64,000 nt of DNA, from the NCBI RefSeq assembly GCF_011386835.1, contig NC_088795.1, forward strand, positions 106,142,434 to 106,206,433, written 5' to 3'. This document shows, piece after piece, positions 22,475-33,493 of this stretch. The stretch is from Chrysemys picta bellii (taxonomy: Eukaryota > Chordata > Testudines > Emydidae). The notes below the pieces were generated by a model that was not told the DNA's origin, did no database searches, and was given only the letters and a program-made list of their open reading frames with translations. The first letter of the stretch is position 1. Every line of letters begins with the position of its first letter. A program made the position numbers and the translations under genes.

Positions 22475-23913
22475 TCTATCTCTTTCCTTATGATTCCTAA
22501 TATTCTGTTAGATTTTTTGAGTGCCACTGCACATTGAGCAGATGTATTCTGAGAACTATCCATGACAACTCCAAGATCTCTTTCTTGAGTGGTAACAGTT
22601 AATTTAGACCCTATCATTGTGTATGTATAGTTGGTATTATGTTTTCCAGTGTGCATTACTTTGCATTTAACAACATTGAATTTCATCTGCTATTTTGTTG
22701 TCCAGTCACCCAGTTTGGTGACGTCCCTTTGTAACTATTCACAGTCTGATTTGGACCTAACTAACTTGAGTAATTTTGTGTCTTCTTCAAATGTTGCCAG
22801 TTCACTGTTTACCCCCTATTTCAGATCACCTATGAATATGTTGAATAGCTCAGGTCCCATTATAGATCCTTGGGTAACCTACTTATATACTTCTCTCCAT
22901 TGTGAACACTGACCATTTATTCTGACCCTTTATTCTCTTTTAGCCAGTTACTGTTCCATTAGAGAACCTTCTGTCTTATCCCATGTCTGCTTAGTTTTCT
23001 GAAGAGCCTTTAGTGTGGGATCGAGTTAAAGGTTTTCTGAAAGTCCAAGTAAAGTATATCAACTGCATCACCCTTGTCCAGATGCTTGTTGATATGCTCA
23101 AAGAATTGTAATGAATTAGTGAGTCATGCTTTTCCTTCACAAAAGCCATGTTGATGCTTCCCCAACATATTAGGTCCATCTATGTGTTTGATAATTCTGT
23201 TTTTTACTATAGAGTCATCCATTTCGCCTGGTACTGAAGTTAAGCTTACTGGCCTGTAATTGCCTCTGGAGCCCTTTTTAAAAAAAACAGAATTACATTA
23301 GCTATCCTTTAGTCATCTGATACAGAGGCTCATTTAATCAATAATCTACATACCACATTTGGTGGTTCTGCAATTTCATACTTGAGTTCCTTCAGAACTC
23401 TTGGGTGAATACCATCTGCTCCTGGTAACTTATTAATGTTTAATTTATCAATTTTTCCAAAATCTCCTCTATTGACAATTCAATCTGGGAGAGTTCCTCA
23501 GATTCGTCACCTAAAAAGAATGGCTCAGGTGTGGGAATCTCCATCACATTATCTACTGTGAAGACCAACACACACAATTTGTTTAGTTTTTCCACAATGG
23601 CATTATCTCCTTTGTGTGTTCCTTTAGTACCTTGATGTCTAGTGGCCCCACTGATTATTTGGCAGGCTTCCTGCTTCTGATGGACTTAAAAAAATTGCTG
23701 TTATTTTTTGTGTCTTTGTCTAGTAGCTCTTCAAAGCCTTTTTTGGCCTGCCTAAATATGTTTTTACACTTTACTTGCCAGAGTTTATGCTCCTTTCTAT
23801 TTTCCTCATTAGGCTTTGACTCCCAGTTTTTAAAAGGTGCCTTTTTGCCTCTAAGCACCTCTTTTACTTTGTTGTTTAGTCATGATGGAATTTTTTGTCC
23901 TCCTATGCTTTTA

Positions 23914-23915
<2 letters not shown>

Positions 23916-23953
<38 letters not shown>
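23916..23953 (+). repeat. (TTA)n microsatellite
   Basis: About 12 tandem TTA units lie within the LINE copy. Confidence 0.9.
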
Positions 23954-23955
<2 letters not shown>

Positions 23956-24400
23956 TTTTTATTTATTTTATGGTGTACATTCAGTTTGAGCCTCTATAAT
24001 TGTGTTTTTGATAGTTTCCATGCTGCTTCCTGACATTTCACTCTTGTGACTGTTCCTTTTAATTTCCAGTTAACTAGCTTTCTCATTTTTGTTTAGTTCC
24101 TTTTTTGAAGTTAAATACTACTGTGATGGAGGTTTGGGGCATTTCCCCCCCTACAACAATGTTACATTTAATTACATTATGGTCACTATTTCTGAGTGGT
24201 TCAGCTATATGCATCTCTTGTACCAGATACTGTGCTCCACATAGGACTAACTCAAGAACTGCCTCTCCCCTTGTGGGTTCCAGGACTAGCTGCTCCAAGA
24301 AGCAGTCATTAATAGTGTCTAGACATGTTATCTGTGGATCCTGTCCTGAGGTGACATGCACTCACTTACTAGGGGGATAGCTGAAATCCTCTGTTATTAT

Positions 24401-26344
24401 TTTGTTACTTGATTATATTAATGAGTATATTACTTTCATTCTTAAGTAAAGTTTTGATTAATGGTATATATCTCTATTGCAAATCACATCAGTCCCACAA
24501 TTAACAAGGAACTTCTATGTAGCCAATTTGGAAAGAACCTCTGATAAACAAGAAGGACTAGAAGTGTGATAAATGTGAAGTTTCATTATCTGACAAGGCT
24601 ACACAGTTAATAAATGATTAATAGCTGTTACAAGCATGTGACAGAGGTTTTAGATGGTTGTAAGAATTTCAGTAGAAGGTGTTATAAATAAATTCAAGCT
24701 ATGATAATAAGAAATCTATAGACCTGTTGGATTCGGTCCATACCAACTGATTAACAATTTATTAAAACTTCTATTAATCATTTAACTTGTTATAAACTGT
24801 TATTGATCCTTAATATTAATTGTGCCCAGAAATAATTCCATAAAGGGAAATGAGAACAATCACTGAAATTCCAATGTCCTCTATTAGAGCTATCTTTATG
24901 CTTGGGGGAGGATGGGTTACATGATGTAGGCATCTAACAGGTACTTTCTCTCTTGCTCTTATATGCCTATGCACCATTAATATATTTTAAAAGACGTTAA
25001 AATAAGTGGAGAACTAAATAGCAATTGATTTGTGAGTTAAGAAGGTCTGTATGTTGCTCATAGCAATAGCCAATTTTGTTTTGCTAATGCTGTATATTTG
25101 CCCAATGTTTTTTCTCTATAAAACACTAAACACCTAAGTCAGCTGTGTCCAAAAGTTGTTTCCCCTTAGGCCAGCATGTATTTTGCATATTGTGCGGCCA
25201 GTATGGAACACCAATAGTAGGAGATTTTTTCTCATAAGGAAGAATTTCATGCCTGTTATGGTTTGCACACCTGTCTCCACACAATTTCAGTAAATTAGTG
25301 TTCATTTCACACTTTCAAAGAATCCTCAGTTATGTTTCTTGCACTGATGTAGCAATATTTATATGATTGTTTTTCTTGGTGTTTCAGCTTTTCCTGGACT
25401 ATTAAAAGAGAACTCCGAGACTTGCAAGGAGACATAGACTCATTTGGCTCAAGTCTGTTTCATCTTTATTTGTATCCAGTCTTCTAATGTTTTTAAGAAA
25501 ACACATTATTTATTTGAATGTATTTTTGTAGTTTATACTCAACCATTTAATGCCTATTTTGTCCCTTTTTACTTTTCACACTATTATTATGCATATATAA
25601 CTCAGTCAAAACACTTTGCCTGAGCTACATGTATACACCAAACTCTACTCCCCAAACTCCTCTGTACTATCTGCTGAAAAGAAGGTGCTAAAATATCTTA
25701 GACTTACCTCCAATTAATAGTAAAGAAATATAAACGTTAAATAATGCACCACACAAAAATGTAGCAAAACTGACCAATTGACAGTACCTGGGGCACAAGC
25801 CATCCCAGAAATGGCGAAGAGGAGATGAAAGGAAGCAAGGATATGTCCCTCCCTCTCCATTGGCCAGGCACACATGAAGATAAAGCCTGCACTATTCATT
25901 GAAGCTGGGAAAGAGATGTGTTTTGGTTTTTTTTGTTTTTGGGTTTTTTTTCGAGGCATAATTCTCCCTAAAGCTTCTGCTAGGGCAGTCCAGTTGTCCT
26001 TGTCCCCAAATCATAATTTTAATCTGTCCAAAAATGTTTTACAGCTTAAAGTATTATTAGATAGGAAATGCACTAGATTAAACAATTAACCCACCAAACA
26101 AACAAAAATCCACGCTTAGCAAAACATATCATGATTGAAAATTTAAATGCACAAAAAATAAATAATTCAAATGTATCTTAATTCCCATAGAAATTATGAT
26201 GTTGTGACACAAAGAGAAAAAGACCTCATGATGCACAAAAATATATATACGGAAGGAGACAGAATTATGGTTATTGTAGTGATCACAGCTTTACATTGTG
26301 TGACTTTCATTAATATTTTTGGAGGGTGGAGGAGTACTTAGTCC
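24401..26344. other. AT-rich DNA, nothing recognised
   Basis: No exon or repeat is supported. Confidence 0.45.
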
Positions 26345-26497
26345 AGAACTAGAAACCAGAATCTCCGGATTCTTATCCCGTAGCCAGTAACAAATGTTTC
26401 TGTAATCTTAGATAAATCACTTACACTCTCTGCTTCAGCTTCCTCATCTGTAAAATGAAGCTAATAATACTTATAAAACCTACATGTGTATTGTGAA
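26345..26497 (+). mobile_element. MIR-like SINE remnant
   Basis: The phrases cggattcttatccc, taaatcacttacactctctg and cttcagcttcctcatctgta followed by aaaatgaagctaataatact match the conserved body of MIR (a CORE-SINE known from amniotes). It directly abuts the next CR1 piece. This is an ancient, inactive copy. Confidence 0.7.
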
Positions 26498-26935
26498 TAT
26501 AGAATGATAGAAACGTTGGGCTGGAAGAAATGTCAAGAGATCATCTAGTCCATTCCCTCCCCCCTGTACGCTGAGGCAGGACCAAATATACCTAGAACAA
26601 CACTGACAGGTGTTTGTCTAACCTGTTCTCTTAAAAACTTCCAATAACAGGAATTCCACAACCTCCCTAGAGAACCTGTGTCAATTTTTAACTATCCCTG
26701 TAGTCAGAATTTTTTCCCTAATATCTAACCCAATTTCCCCTTGCTGCAAAATAAGCCAATTACCTTTTGCCCTACTCTCAGTGTAACCAAAAATCAATTA
26801 ATCTATCAATCAACATCCTCCTTTGTAACTTTTTACATATTTGAAGACTACCATGTCTCCCCTCAGCCTTCTCTTTTCTAAACATGCCCAGTTCTTTCAG
26901 TCTTTCTAAATAGGTCATGTTTTCTAAACCTTTTA
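26498..26935 (-). mobile_element. CR1 LINE 3' fragment
   Basis: Plus-strand phrases agatcatctagtccattccc, acaggtgtttgtctaacctg, ccacaacctccctag and catgtctcccctcagcc are the reverse complement of the CR1 3' end and C-terminal coding region, as in the better copies at 42971-44546 and 53480-54010. It is 5' truncated and degenerate. Confidence 0.85.
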
Positions 26936-27146
26936 TCATATGACTTCATTAACTAATTAAGTTTTGCAAACTGCTTTGACAATTAAAGCCCTATTTAAAA
27001 TGTTAACTACTAGTACAATTTTCTCCCATAAATCTGTATTAATGTATTTGTAGTAAAGTGGTAAACAAGAGCTAACTTGGTTCCTCAGAATATTATGGGA
27101 TGGAGCCCTGCTCCAGCACTCCCTTACTTCCAGTTTAGTCACTGGG

Positions 27147-27203
<57 letters not shown>

Positions 27204-28201
27204 CTCTGTTGCGATGAAGTTAAATAAAGCAGCAAGTTCCCAGCCAGCAGTCCTGTGAGTAGACTTATTTTTCTTTACAGAAATATTTTTCAGTGGATCC
27301 CTTTCATGATAAAAAGGGAGAAAAATGAATATACAAAGAACTATGACACATGTAAGTATACATGGGGATGAATCTGTCCAACTATGTGCAGTTTTGAGTA
27401 TGCAATGTACATTGATTACACTGACAACACCATTTTACATTCACACAAACCATGTGTCAGAAGAGGTGCTTAATTGTTAATCTGAATGCCAACTTTTAGA
27501 AAACACTGAATAAAAACACCAATTTTTCTCCTCCACTGGGATCTTAGGGGCAGAAAAACTACCAACAAATTAACATCTGAAGTGTGGGGTACTTAAGCTT
27601 CAAACTAATATGTGACCAGTGGTATTTGCTTTTAACAACAAAATGAATGTGGAAAGACTGGAATTTAACTTGGCATATTTATACCCAGACACAATTTATT
27701 GCAAAACTAATTTATCTGCTTGTGTAACCTTTGCGTGGGCTAGAGTTCACTTCATTACCCTTCTCCAGTGCCTAAAAAAAAACCCCAACTCCCATAGAAG
27801 AGTAGCTGGAGATCCAGAGTTCAGTCTCTAAGGATTTTCATCAAGGATTGCACAGGGTCAACCTCCCCACATTTAAGTCCCAAAAGGAACTAAAGAAATG
27901 AATTTAATTTCTCAAATAACTTTATAAAATCTTATGATAAAGAAACAAATAATAATCTATTTTTTCCAGCATGACATGGCTATTTTATAATACACAGACA
28001 TTACCTTCACAGTTATACATAAACATAAATAAAGAAAACACATTAAAATCTGAACACTTCAATCCTCACAGAAATACAGTGAAAAGAAACTGAAAGTTCC
28101 CAAAGCTTAGGTTTTGTCTCAGTTAGAGTCTTTGTTCACCAAATCTATACAGTCTGCTGAGTCTAAAACATCTTCCCTCCACTTCCTTGTAGGAATCTTC
28201 A
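26936..28201. other. AT-rich DNA with a CA microsatellite
   Basis: No gene is supported. The CA repeat at 27152-27200 is the only repeat seen. Confidence 0.5.
27152..27200 (+). repeat. (CA)n microsatellite, about 24 units
   Basis: This is an uninterrupted CA run followed by a short TC run (27201-27208). The Val/Cys-rich frame over it on the minus strand is an artefact. Confidence 0.98.
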
Positions 28202-28209
28202 GTTAGAAT
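28202..28209. repeat. Left 8-bp target duplication of MITE
   Basis: GTTAGAAT, matched by GTTGGAAT at 28516-28523 (7 of 8). Confidence 0.75.
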
Positions 28210-28515
28210 CAGGGCCGACTCCAGGCACCAGCCCACCAAGCTTGTGCTCGGGGCGGCACCTGGAGGGGGGCGGCGCGGCGCTCCGGCTCTGGCCGCTGGG
28301 GAGAGCGGAGCCCCGGCTGGGCTCGCCGCCCTCCCCCGGCGCTCTGGCCGCCGGGGAGAGCAGAGCCCCGGCCGGGCTTTCAGCCCTCGTCCTGGGACTC
28401 CGGCCGCCAGCGGAGCCACAGCAGGCTCGCCGCCGGCCCTCCGGGGGTGGGGGGGCGGCGGCAGCGGCGGGAGGCTTTTTTGCCTTGGGCGGCAAAAAAG
28501 CCAGAGCCGGCCCTG
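28210..28515. mobile_element. CAGGGCC hAT MITE, GC-rich copy
   Basis: The ends are inverted: left CAGGGCCGACTCCAGG, right reverse complement CAGGGCCGGCTCTGGC. The flanking octamers agree at 7 of 8. The core is extremely GC-rich (ggcggcgcggcgctccgg), which opens long frames on both strands at 28123-28685. These are composition artefacts without a known domain. Sister copies at 31149-31561 and 50936-51129 share the ends and differ inside. Confidence 0.9.
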
Positions 28516-28523
28516 GTTGGAAT

Positions 28524-30870
28524 CCATGCAGATTCTTCCTCTGCTGAAATCACTGATAGCCACTCAACTAACTGATTAGCCAACAACTCAGTTAAGTGTA
28601 TAGATTTAAAGAAAACTCTGCTGCAAAATGCTTCAGTGTTAGGGACAACAGCCTGCTTTCTGCTCCTGGGCTCAGCTTCTCCCAACTCACACAGGGCACA
28701 TGGCCTTCTGCAAAGCAGCTGCCCTGACTGCTTGCCCTCATGGAGTCTGACCCCAGCAAGACGGAACCTATCAGAGCAGACCGAAAACTACCACACCCAA
28801 TTCCAGAAGCTTCTGGATGTGGAGTCCTTAATCAGCCTAGCAACAATGACCCAGACACATCTCACTCCTACCTTTGCCAATGGGTCTCTTAAAGAGATAT
28901 CTCCCTATTGGGCACATGGGTTGCACTTGCAGTATTCAGGGATTTGTCAACACACAGGAAATCCTTAAACATTGCCATGGGATTGCTGTTCATAAACTCT
29001 CCTCTTCCACAACCCCCACATAACACCATGACCAAACTGTGAAAATAACAAGTAGTAGTGATGTGGTAAAAATTAATAAGCTTCCAAGTTGCAATTAATT
29101 ATATCACCTCCATTAAAAACACCATCACCTTCCCCATAGAGGTCTGTCAATGGAGAAAAGTAGTAGATCCAATACTGTGTCAATGGTCAAGAAGTGAAAT
29201 GTGAAAATACTGTCTGTTGCTCAAACACTGAGTTGTCTGGAGCATTATTTTAATTGGTGTCAGTGGAATGAATAATTTCCCTCACCCTCTTTCTCACAAA
29301 TACAAGTAACCGACCCAATCAAAATTCTAACTAACTATGGTGCTGATCTTGCACCATTAAACACAATGGGAGGTTTGCTCTTGATTTCAATGAATACAGT
29401 ATCAAGCTTTATAATATTAAAAATCACCCAACAGCAGGCCATTAGACTAGATAGTGTTGACTGAAATTTCTCAACCAACTCTATGTTTCTACCATAAAGT
29501 GGAGTTTCGTACAAAATTATTTTTTTCATAGAAAAAATGTCATTTTTACTGGCAATTTTCAGTTTTTGATGGGAAATTTCAAAATTGAAATAAAAAAAAC
29601 ATTTTCAAATGGAACATTTTGCTTTGTCTTGGTTTTTGAAACCCAGAAAAGAGTTCCAAATTTGAGATTTTTATTTTTTCCTTTCCCCCATTTTTGAATC
29701 AATGTCTAGATTTTCCTCGGCTTTTCCTTTTCTTCACTCTAACTTTTCAAAACTCCATGTATTCAGAAGAAATAAAAAGAAACATTCTAATGTTGCCACT
29801 CAGACTCCATGGTGCTAATTTATGATAGAACTGTCAAACTTTTCTTTTTTAAGTGAACACTTAGGGTTCTTTAGAACAATAGATTTTTTCTTTTAGTGCT
29901 GTTTTTCAGAATATGATAGTTGGTGCTTTGACAATATGTTAGCTTGTGCCTGCCTCCTGACTACATAGGCAATAGGTGGAATGCACAAGTAGTCCTTCTT
30001 CACACCATCTAAATAAACTGCATTCTAGATGTTCTAGTGACTATTACAAAATTTGTCATTTTTGACACAGCTAGTGGAACTATTCCAAAATTTAGTAATT
30101 TGGGGACATCAGTATATATTTAATCTAATGGAAGAAATGATAAAAGCATTCAGTTTTAACAGCTTTATTAGGATTTGATTTAAAACAGACGGTTCATGCC
30201 AGAGCTATAGTTAACAAGAAACTGCACTGTACTGAAGATATGTCTTTTTCCTATTGATCCATGTAAATGTTCTTGCCTCTGGGTAAATTCCAGATTTACC
30301 ACTTCTTAATAAAGTATAGGATATATTTTTGCCGGTAAAGATAAGCAATAATGAAGATGATTAAAATAAGTATGACTCTGTTTTGTAGGTTATTTACAAG
30401 TATGTACCCATGAAAATATACATGTAACATACGTGAGTAGATTCACAGATATTTGGTGCAATATTGCTGTACACAGATACCCGTGAATTCAGGAAACAAT
30501 AAATAAATGTAACTTGTAGAGGGCAATTTTCTTGTATATACCTAATCTTTACTTTTGTGTCAGGAATCACCAGATGACTCTGTTAAACACAGTCTTAGAA
30601 GTTCTTTTTCTGAGTGTGTAAGCAAACATTCAATCTTTGGAAGAAAGGGTTCTTGTTGGTAGTTTTGTTAGGTTGCGGACCTTGAAAAGAAGCTGTGGAA
30701 GATAGTTAAGTGCTTGTTTTCTGCTGTGTCCTCTATGCTTGGAAGCAATTCTTGGGATAGAGTAGCTTCCTGGGAATCAGACATTGTTGTATATGCAGGG
30801 ACTTCTGAGGGGATTGACTGAATGGTGATGGCCTCTGTTTTAGGACTGGTGTGCGTATGTATCTACAGCT
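28524..30870. other. Intergenic DNA with an AT-rich repeat at 29460-29760
   Basis: No gene is supported. The sub-region 29460-29760 holds phrases such as ttttcaaatggaacatttt and gatgggaaatttcaaaattg, related to the AT-rich family at 56346-56890. Confidence 0.4.
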
Positions 30871-31148
30871 AGGGTATTTCTACACTACAAGAGCTACAGC
30901 AGCATGGCTGCAGTGCTTCAGCTATGCTGCTGTATCATAGACATTTAGTACAGTGACAGAAGGGGATTTTACAGCACTAATCTGTACTAAATCCATCCCT
31001 TCAAGAGGGGGTAGTTAGGTTGACAGAAGAATTCTTCCAACAACCTAGTTGTATCTATACCAGGGCTTAGATCGCTTAGGGGTATGATTTTTTTCAAATC
31101 CCTGAACAACACAACTGAATCAACCTATGTTTTAGGTGTAGACCAGGC
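30871..31148. mobile_element. MITE, TCTACAC-type ends
   Basis: The left end agggtatttctacactac and the right end (reverse complement ggcctggtctacaccta) are imperfect inverted repeats, as in the element at 6932-7197. The interior phrase agagctacagcagcatggct is followed at about 15 bases by an inverted partner (cagctatgctgctgta). Another MITE is inserted right at its right end. Confidence 0.65.
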
Positions 31149-31561
31149 CAGGGCCGGCTCCAGGCACCAGCTGAGCAAGCTGGTGCTTGGGGCGGCAGAT
31201 TGAATGAGGTGGCATTTCGCCCAATCCTAGGGCGGCACAGCTGCCTTTTTTGTTTGTTGTTGTTCCGCTCCGGCCGCCCTGTAGGGGGCGGCGGCACGGA
31301 GGACAGGAGCGCCCTGCAGCAAGCCCGGCGGGGCAGTCCGCGTCCTTTCCTCCCCCACGACCGTAGCGGAGCACTCCCCTGGCCTCCCCACTTCTCTCTG
31401 TCTCCTGTCCGCTTCCTCCCCCTCGCCCCCCCCTAGCCGGTCCCCCTGCACCCTCGTTCCGGCGCACAGATCACTGTTTGTTTTTGTTTTTGTTTTTTTT
31501 GCTTTGCTGTTCTGGCTGCCCCGTTTTGCTTGGGGCGGCCAAAAAGCCAAAGCCAGCTCTG
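31149..31561. mobile_element. CAGGGCC hAT MITE, copy 2
   Basis: The element starts CAGGGCCGGCTCCAGG and ends with the reverse complement of CAGAGCTGGCTTTGGC. The flanks are GACCAGGC (31141-31148) and GACCAGAC (31562-31569), 7 of 8. The GC-rich interior opens frames on the minus strand that are not genes. Confidence 0.9.
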
Positions 31562-31569
31562 GACCAGAC

Positions 31570-33242
31570 CTCAGTATATATCTAGACTCCACATCACTGA
31601 TTTTTTTTTCCTACTGGTAAGACAACCTGCAAAGCTCTGGACATTTGCTGCAGCTCAGCAGAGGGGCATTGCCAATGTCAGAAATGAAACACTGGTGCCA
31701 GAGGAGGGGCAATCTTATAATAAACAGATGTGCTAAAAGAAATGGTTTGCATTTTTAGAATGCAGTCAGATAAAAATCAGGCAAAGAAAACTCTGAAAAA
31801 TATCTCCCTTTATTTGTTACAAAATATTTGTGTAGTGTTATTAAAAAAAACCAACAATGTTAGCTTCAGTATGAAATCAGTAAACTCTAGCACATATTCT
31901 CTATAATCTTTGGTATCATACCACATTTCTTATAAAATATAATTTTAAATAAGTTGAAGCTCCATTACACAATAACACCAGCACGTAGCAATATGGAACT
32001 GTATTGTATGTAGCATTTTAAAAGTAACACCTCTGTGACATTTCCAGCTCATGTTCCAGTCTAATACATGGCCAGAGAAGTTGTAATAGAACTTTATTTT
32101 GTAAACCTGGTTTTATTTGTCATATGTAGACAATGTCATTATATATTAAACTCACACTGATGATAAAGGACAGATCTGACTAATAGAATCTTCATAAAAA
32201 ACAAATTAATTATCTAACATTTACAAAATATAGGTTTGAGGGGATGAATGGCTTAATTTTGTTAGTTTCTTTTAATAGGACAATGATTAATACCTTTGAG
32301 GCACACGGTAAATCAGTAAATATGTTTCTGTTTTTACAATTGTTTTTTACAAAATAGTGCTTTTGATATTTAATGTACTGAATATGACATTAATAAAACT
32401 ACAGCAAGATTTGAAAAAAAAAATAGCTGGGGCAAGGAATGTAAGGATTGCTATGCCAGATCTGATCAACTCTTCTTCTAGCCTAGTCTCAGTCAGTTAG
32501 GTCCAGATGCTTCAGAGGAAAGTGCAAGAAAAAATGTAATGGACAATTATTGATTAACTTGACCATAGGAGACACTTCCTTTCCCCTTACCTCTTCAGTT
32601 AGTGGTTGGCAACTGCCCTGAAGCTTGAGGGTTTACCTACTATTTTTATCATATGTAATGCAGCTGTGGGTGTTTTCTCTAGTCATGTAAATGTCTAATC
32701 CTTTTTGAATCTTGTTAAGTCCCTTTTCACTTTGTGTATAAATTAGAATGTTGGCACCTTTGACTAGCTTATTTGCAGCCACAGTTAAGCAGTTAAAATA
32801 CTCTGATTTGTGTCCACAGTTAAAACTGTAGGTTCAGAAAACAGTCACAAATATGGAAGCTCTGCCTTTGGAAAATGGTTCCTAAAATGTCAGGAGTGGA
32901 CTTGCAATAATCAGCAATTTCAATAATCAGAAGTTTTCATTTCTATAATTTTAATATAATAATAAATCTTAGCAGGTCACTGTATTTGTGTCACACAGTT
33001 AAACATTGTTATAAAATAACTGACCTTGCACGCTCTTGCATTCTTGTGTTAACTGTGCCAAATTTTATAAGGTAAGGGCTATGACTGGTTGGTAGTATTG
33101 TCTTTCTATACAGAGGAAGAAGCAAGAAGAGAGTGTAGTTGGTTATTATCTGTGTGCATGTGTGTAAATAATACACCTTAACAGAGTTTTATGCTACCAC
33201 TATTTTGTTTTATGAATGACTTACAATTTCTGCTTTATGATG
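31570..33242. other. AT-rich DNA, nothing recognised
   Basis: No gene or repeat is supported. Confidence 0.45.
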
Positions 33243-33493
33243 AATCGTAGAATCATAGAAGATTAGGGTTGGAAGAGACCTCAGGGGGTCATCTAATCCA
33301 ATCCCCTGCTCAAAGCAGGATCAACCCCAACTAAATCATCCCAGTCAGGGCTTTGTCAAGCTGGGCTTTAAAAACCTCTATGAGTAGAGATTCCACCACC
33401 TCCCTAGGTAACCCATTCCAGTGCTTCACCACCCTCCTAGTGAAATAGCTTTTCCTACTATCCAACCTAGACCTCCCCCACTGCAACTTGAGC
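33243..33493 (-). mobile_element. CR1 LINE 3' end, short copy
   Basis: On the plus strand it begins with the CR1 3' terminal repeat (gaatcgtagaatcatagaag), then ggttggaagagacctcaggg and ccctgctcaaagcaggatc. The coding remnant continues to tagacctcccccactgcaac. It closely parallels 42971-43225, so this is a fairly young, heavily 5' truncated insertion. Confidence 0.93.

Larger units (their letters stand above)
19820..24400 (-). mobile_element. CR1-like LINE split by a DNA transposon
   Basis: The LINE lies on the minus strand in two pieces: 22472-24400 (5' side) and about 19820-19921 (3' side). The 5' piece encodes the end of the endonuclease (24083-24361, EQLVLEPTRGEAVLELVL), a linker (about 23655-23858, FFKSIRSRKPAK) and the reverse transcriptase C-terminal part (22444-22686, QERDLGVVMD then RILGIIRKEID). 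The 3' piece reads NRTENMPQYKSILCPHLEYC. If the 2550-bp insert and one copy of TTA are removed, the two pieces join in frame (KEID|NRTEN). Stops and frameshifts elsewhere show a dead copy. A TTA microsatellite sits at about 23916-23953. It is 5' truncated near 24400, and the last part of the LINE beyond 19820 is missing. Confidence 0.88.

Noticed and set aside
26957..27235. Minus-strand frame with alternating Val and Cys
   Set aside because: It is a translation of the CA microsatellite.
28123..28685. Overlapping frames of 98-146 codons on both strands
   Set aside because: They lie over the GC-rich core of a MITE with clear inverted ends and target duplication. They are Ala, Gly, Pro and Arg-rich on both strands and have no domain.
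31094..31592. Minus-strand frames of 67-121 codons
   Set aside because: They cover the second CAGGGCC MITE and reflect its GC-rich core.
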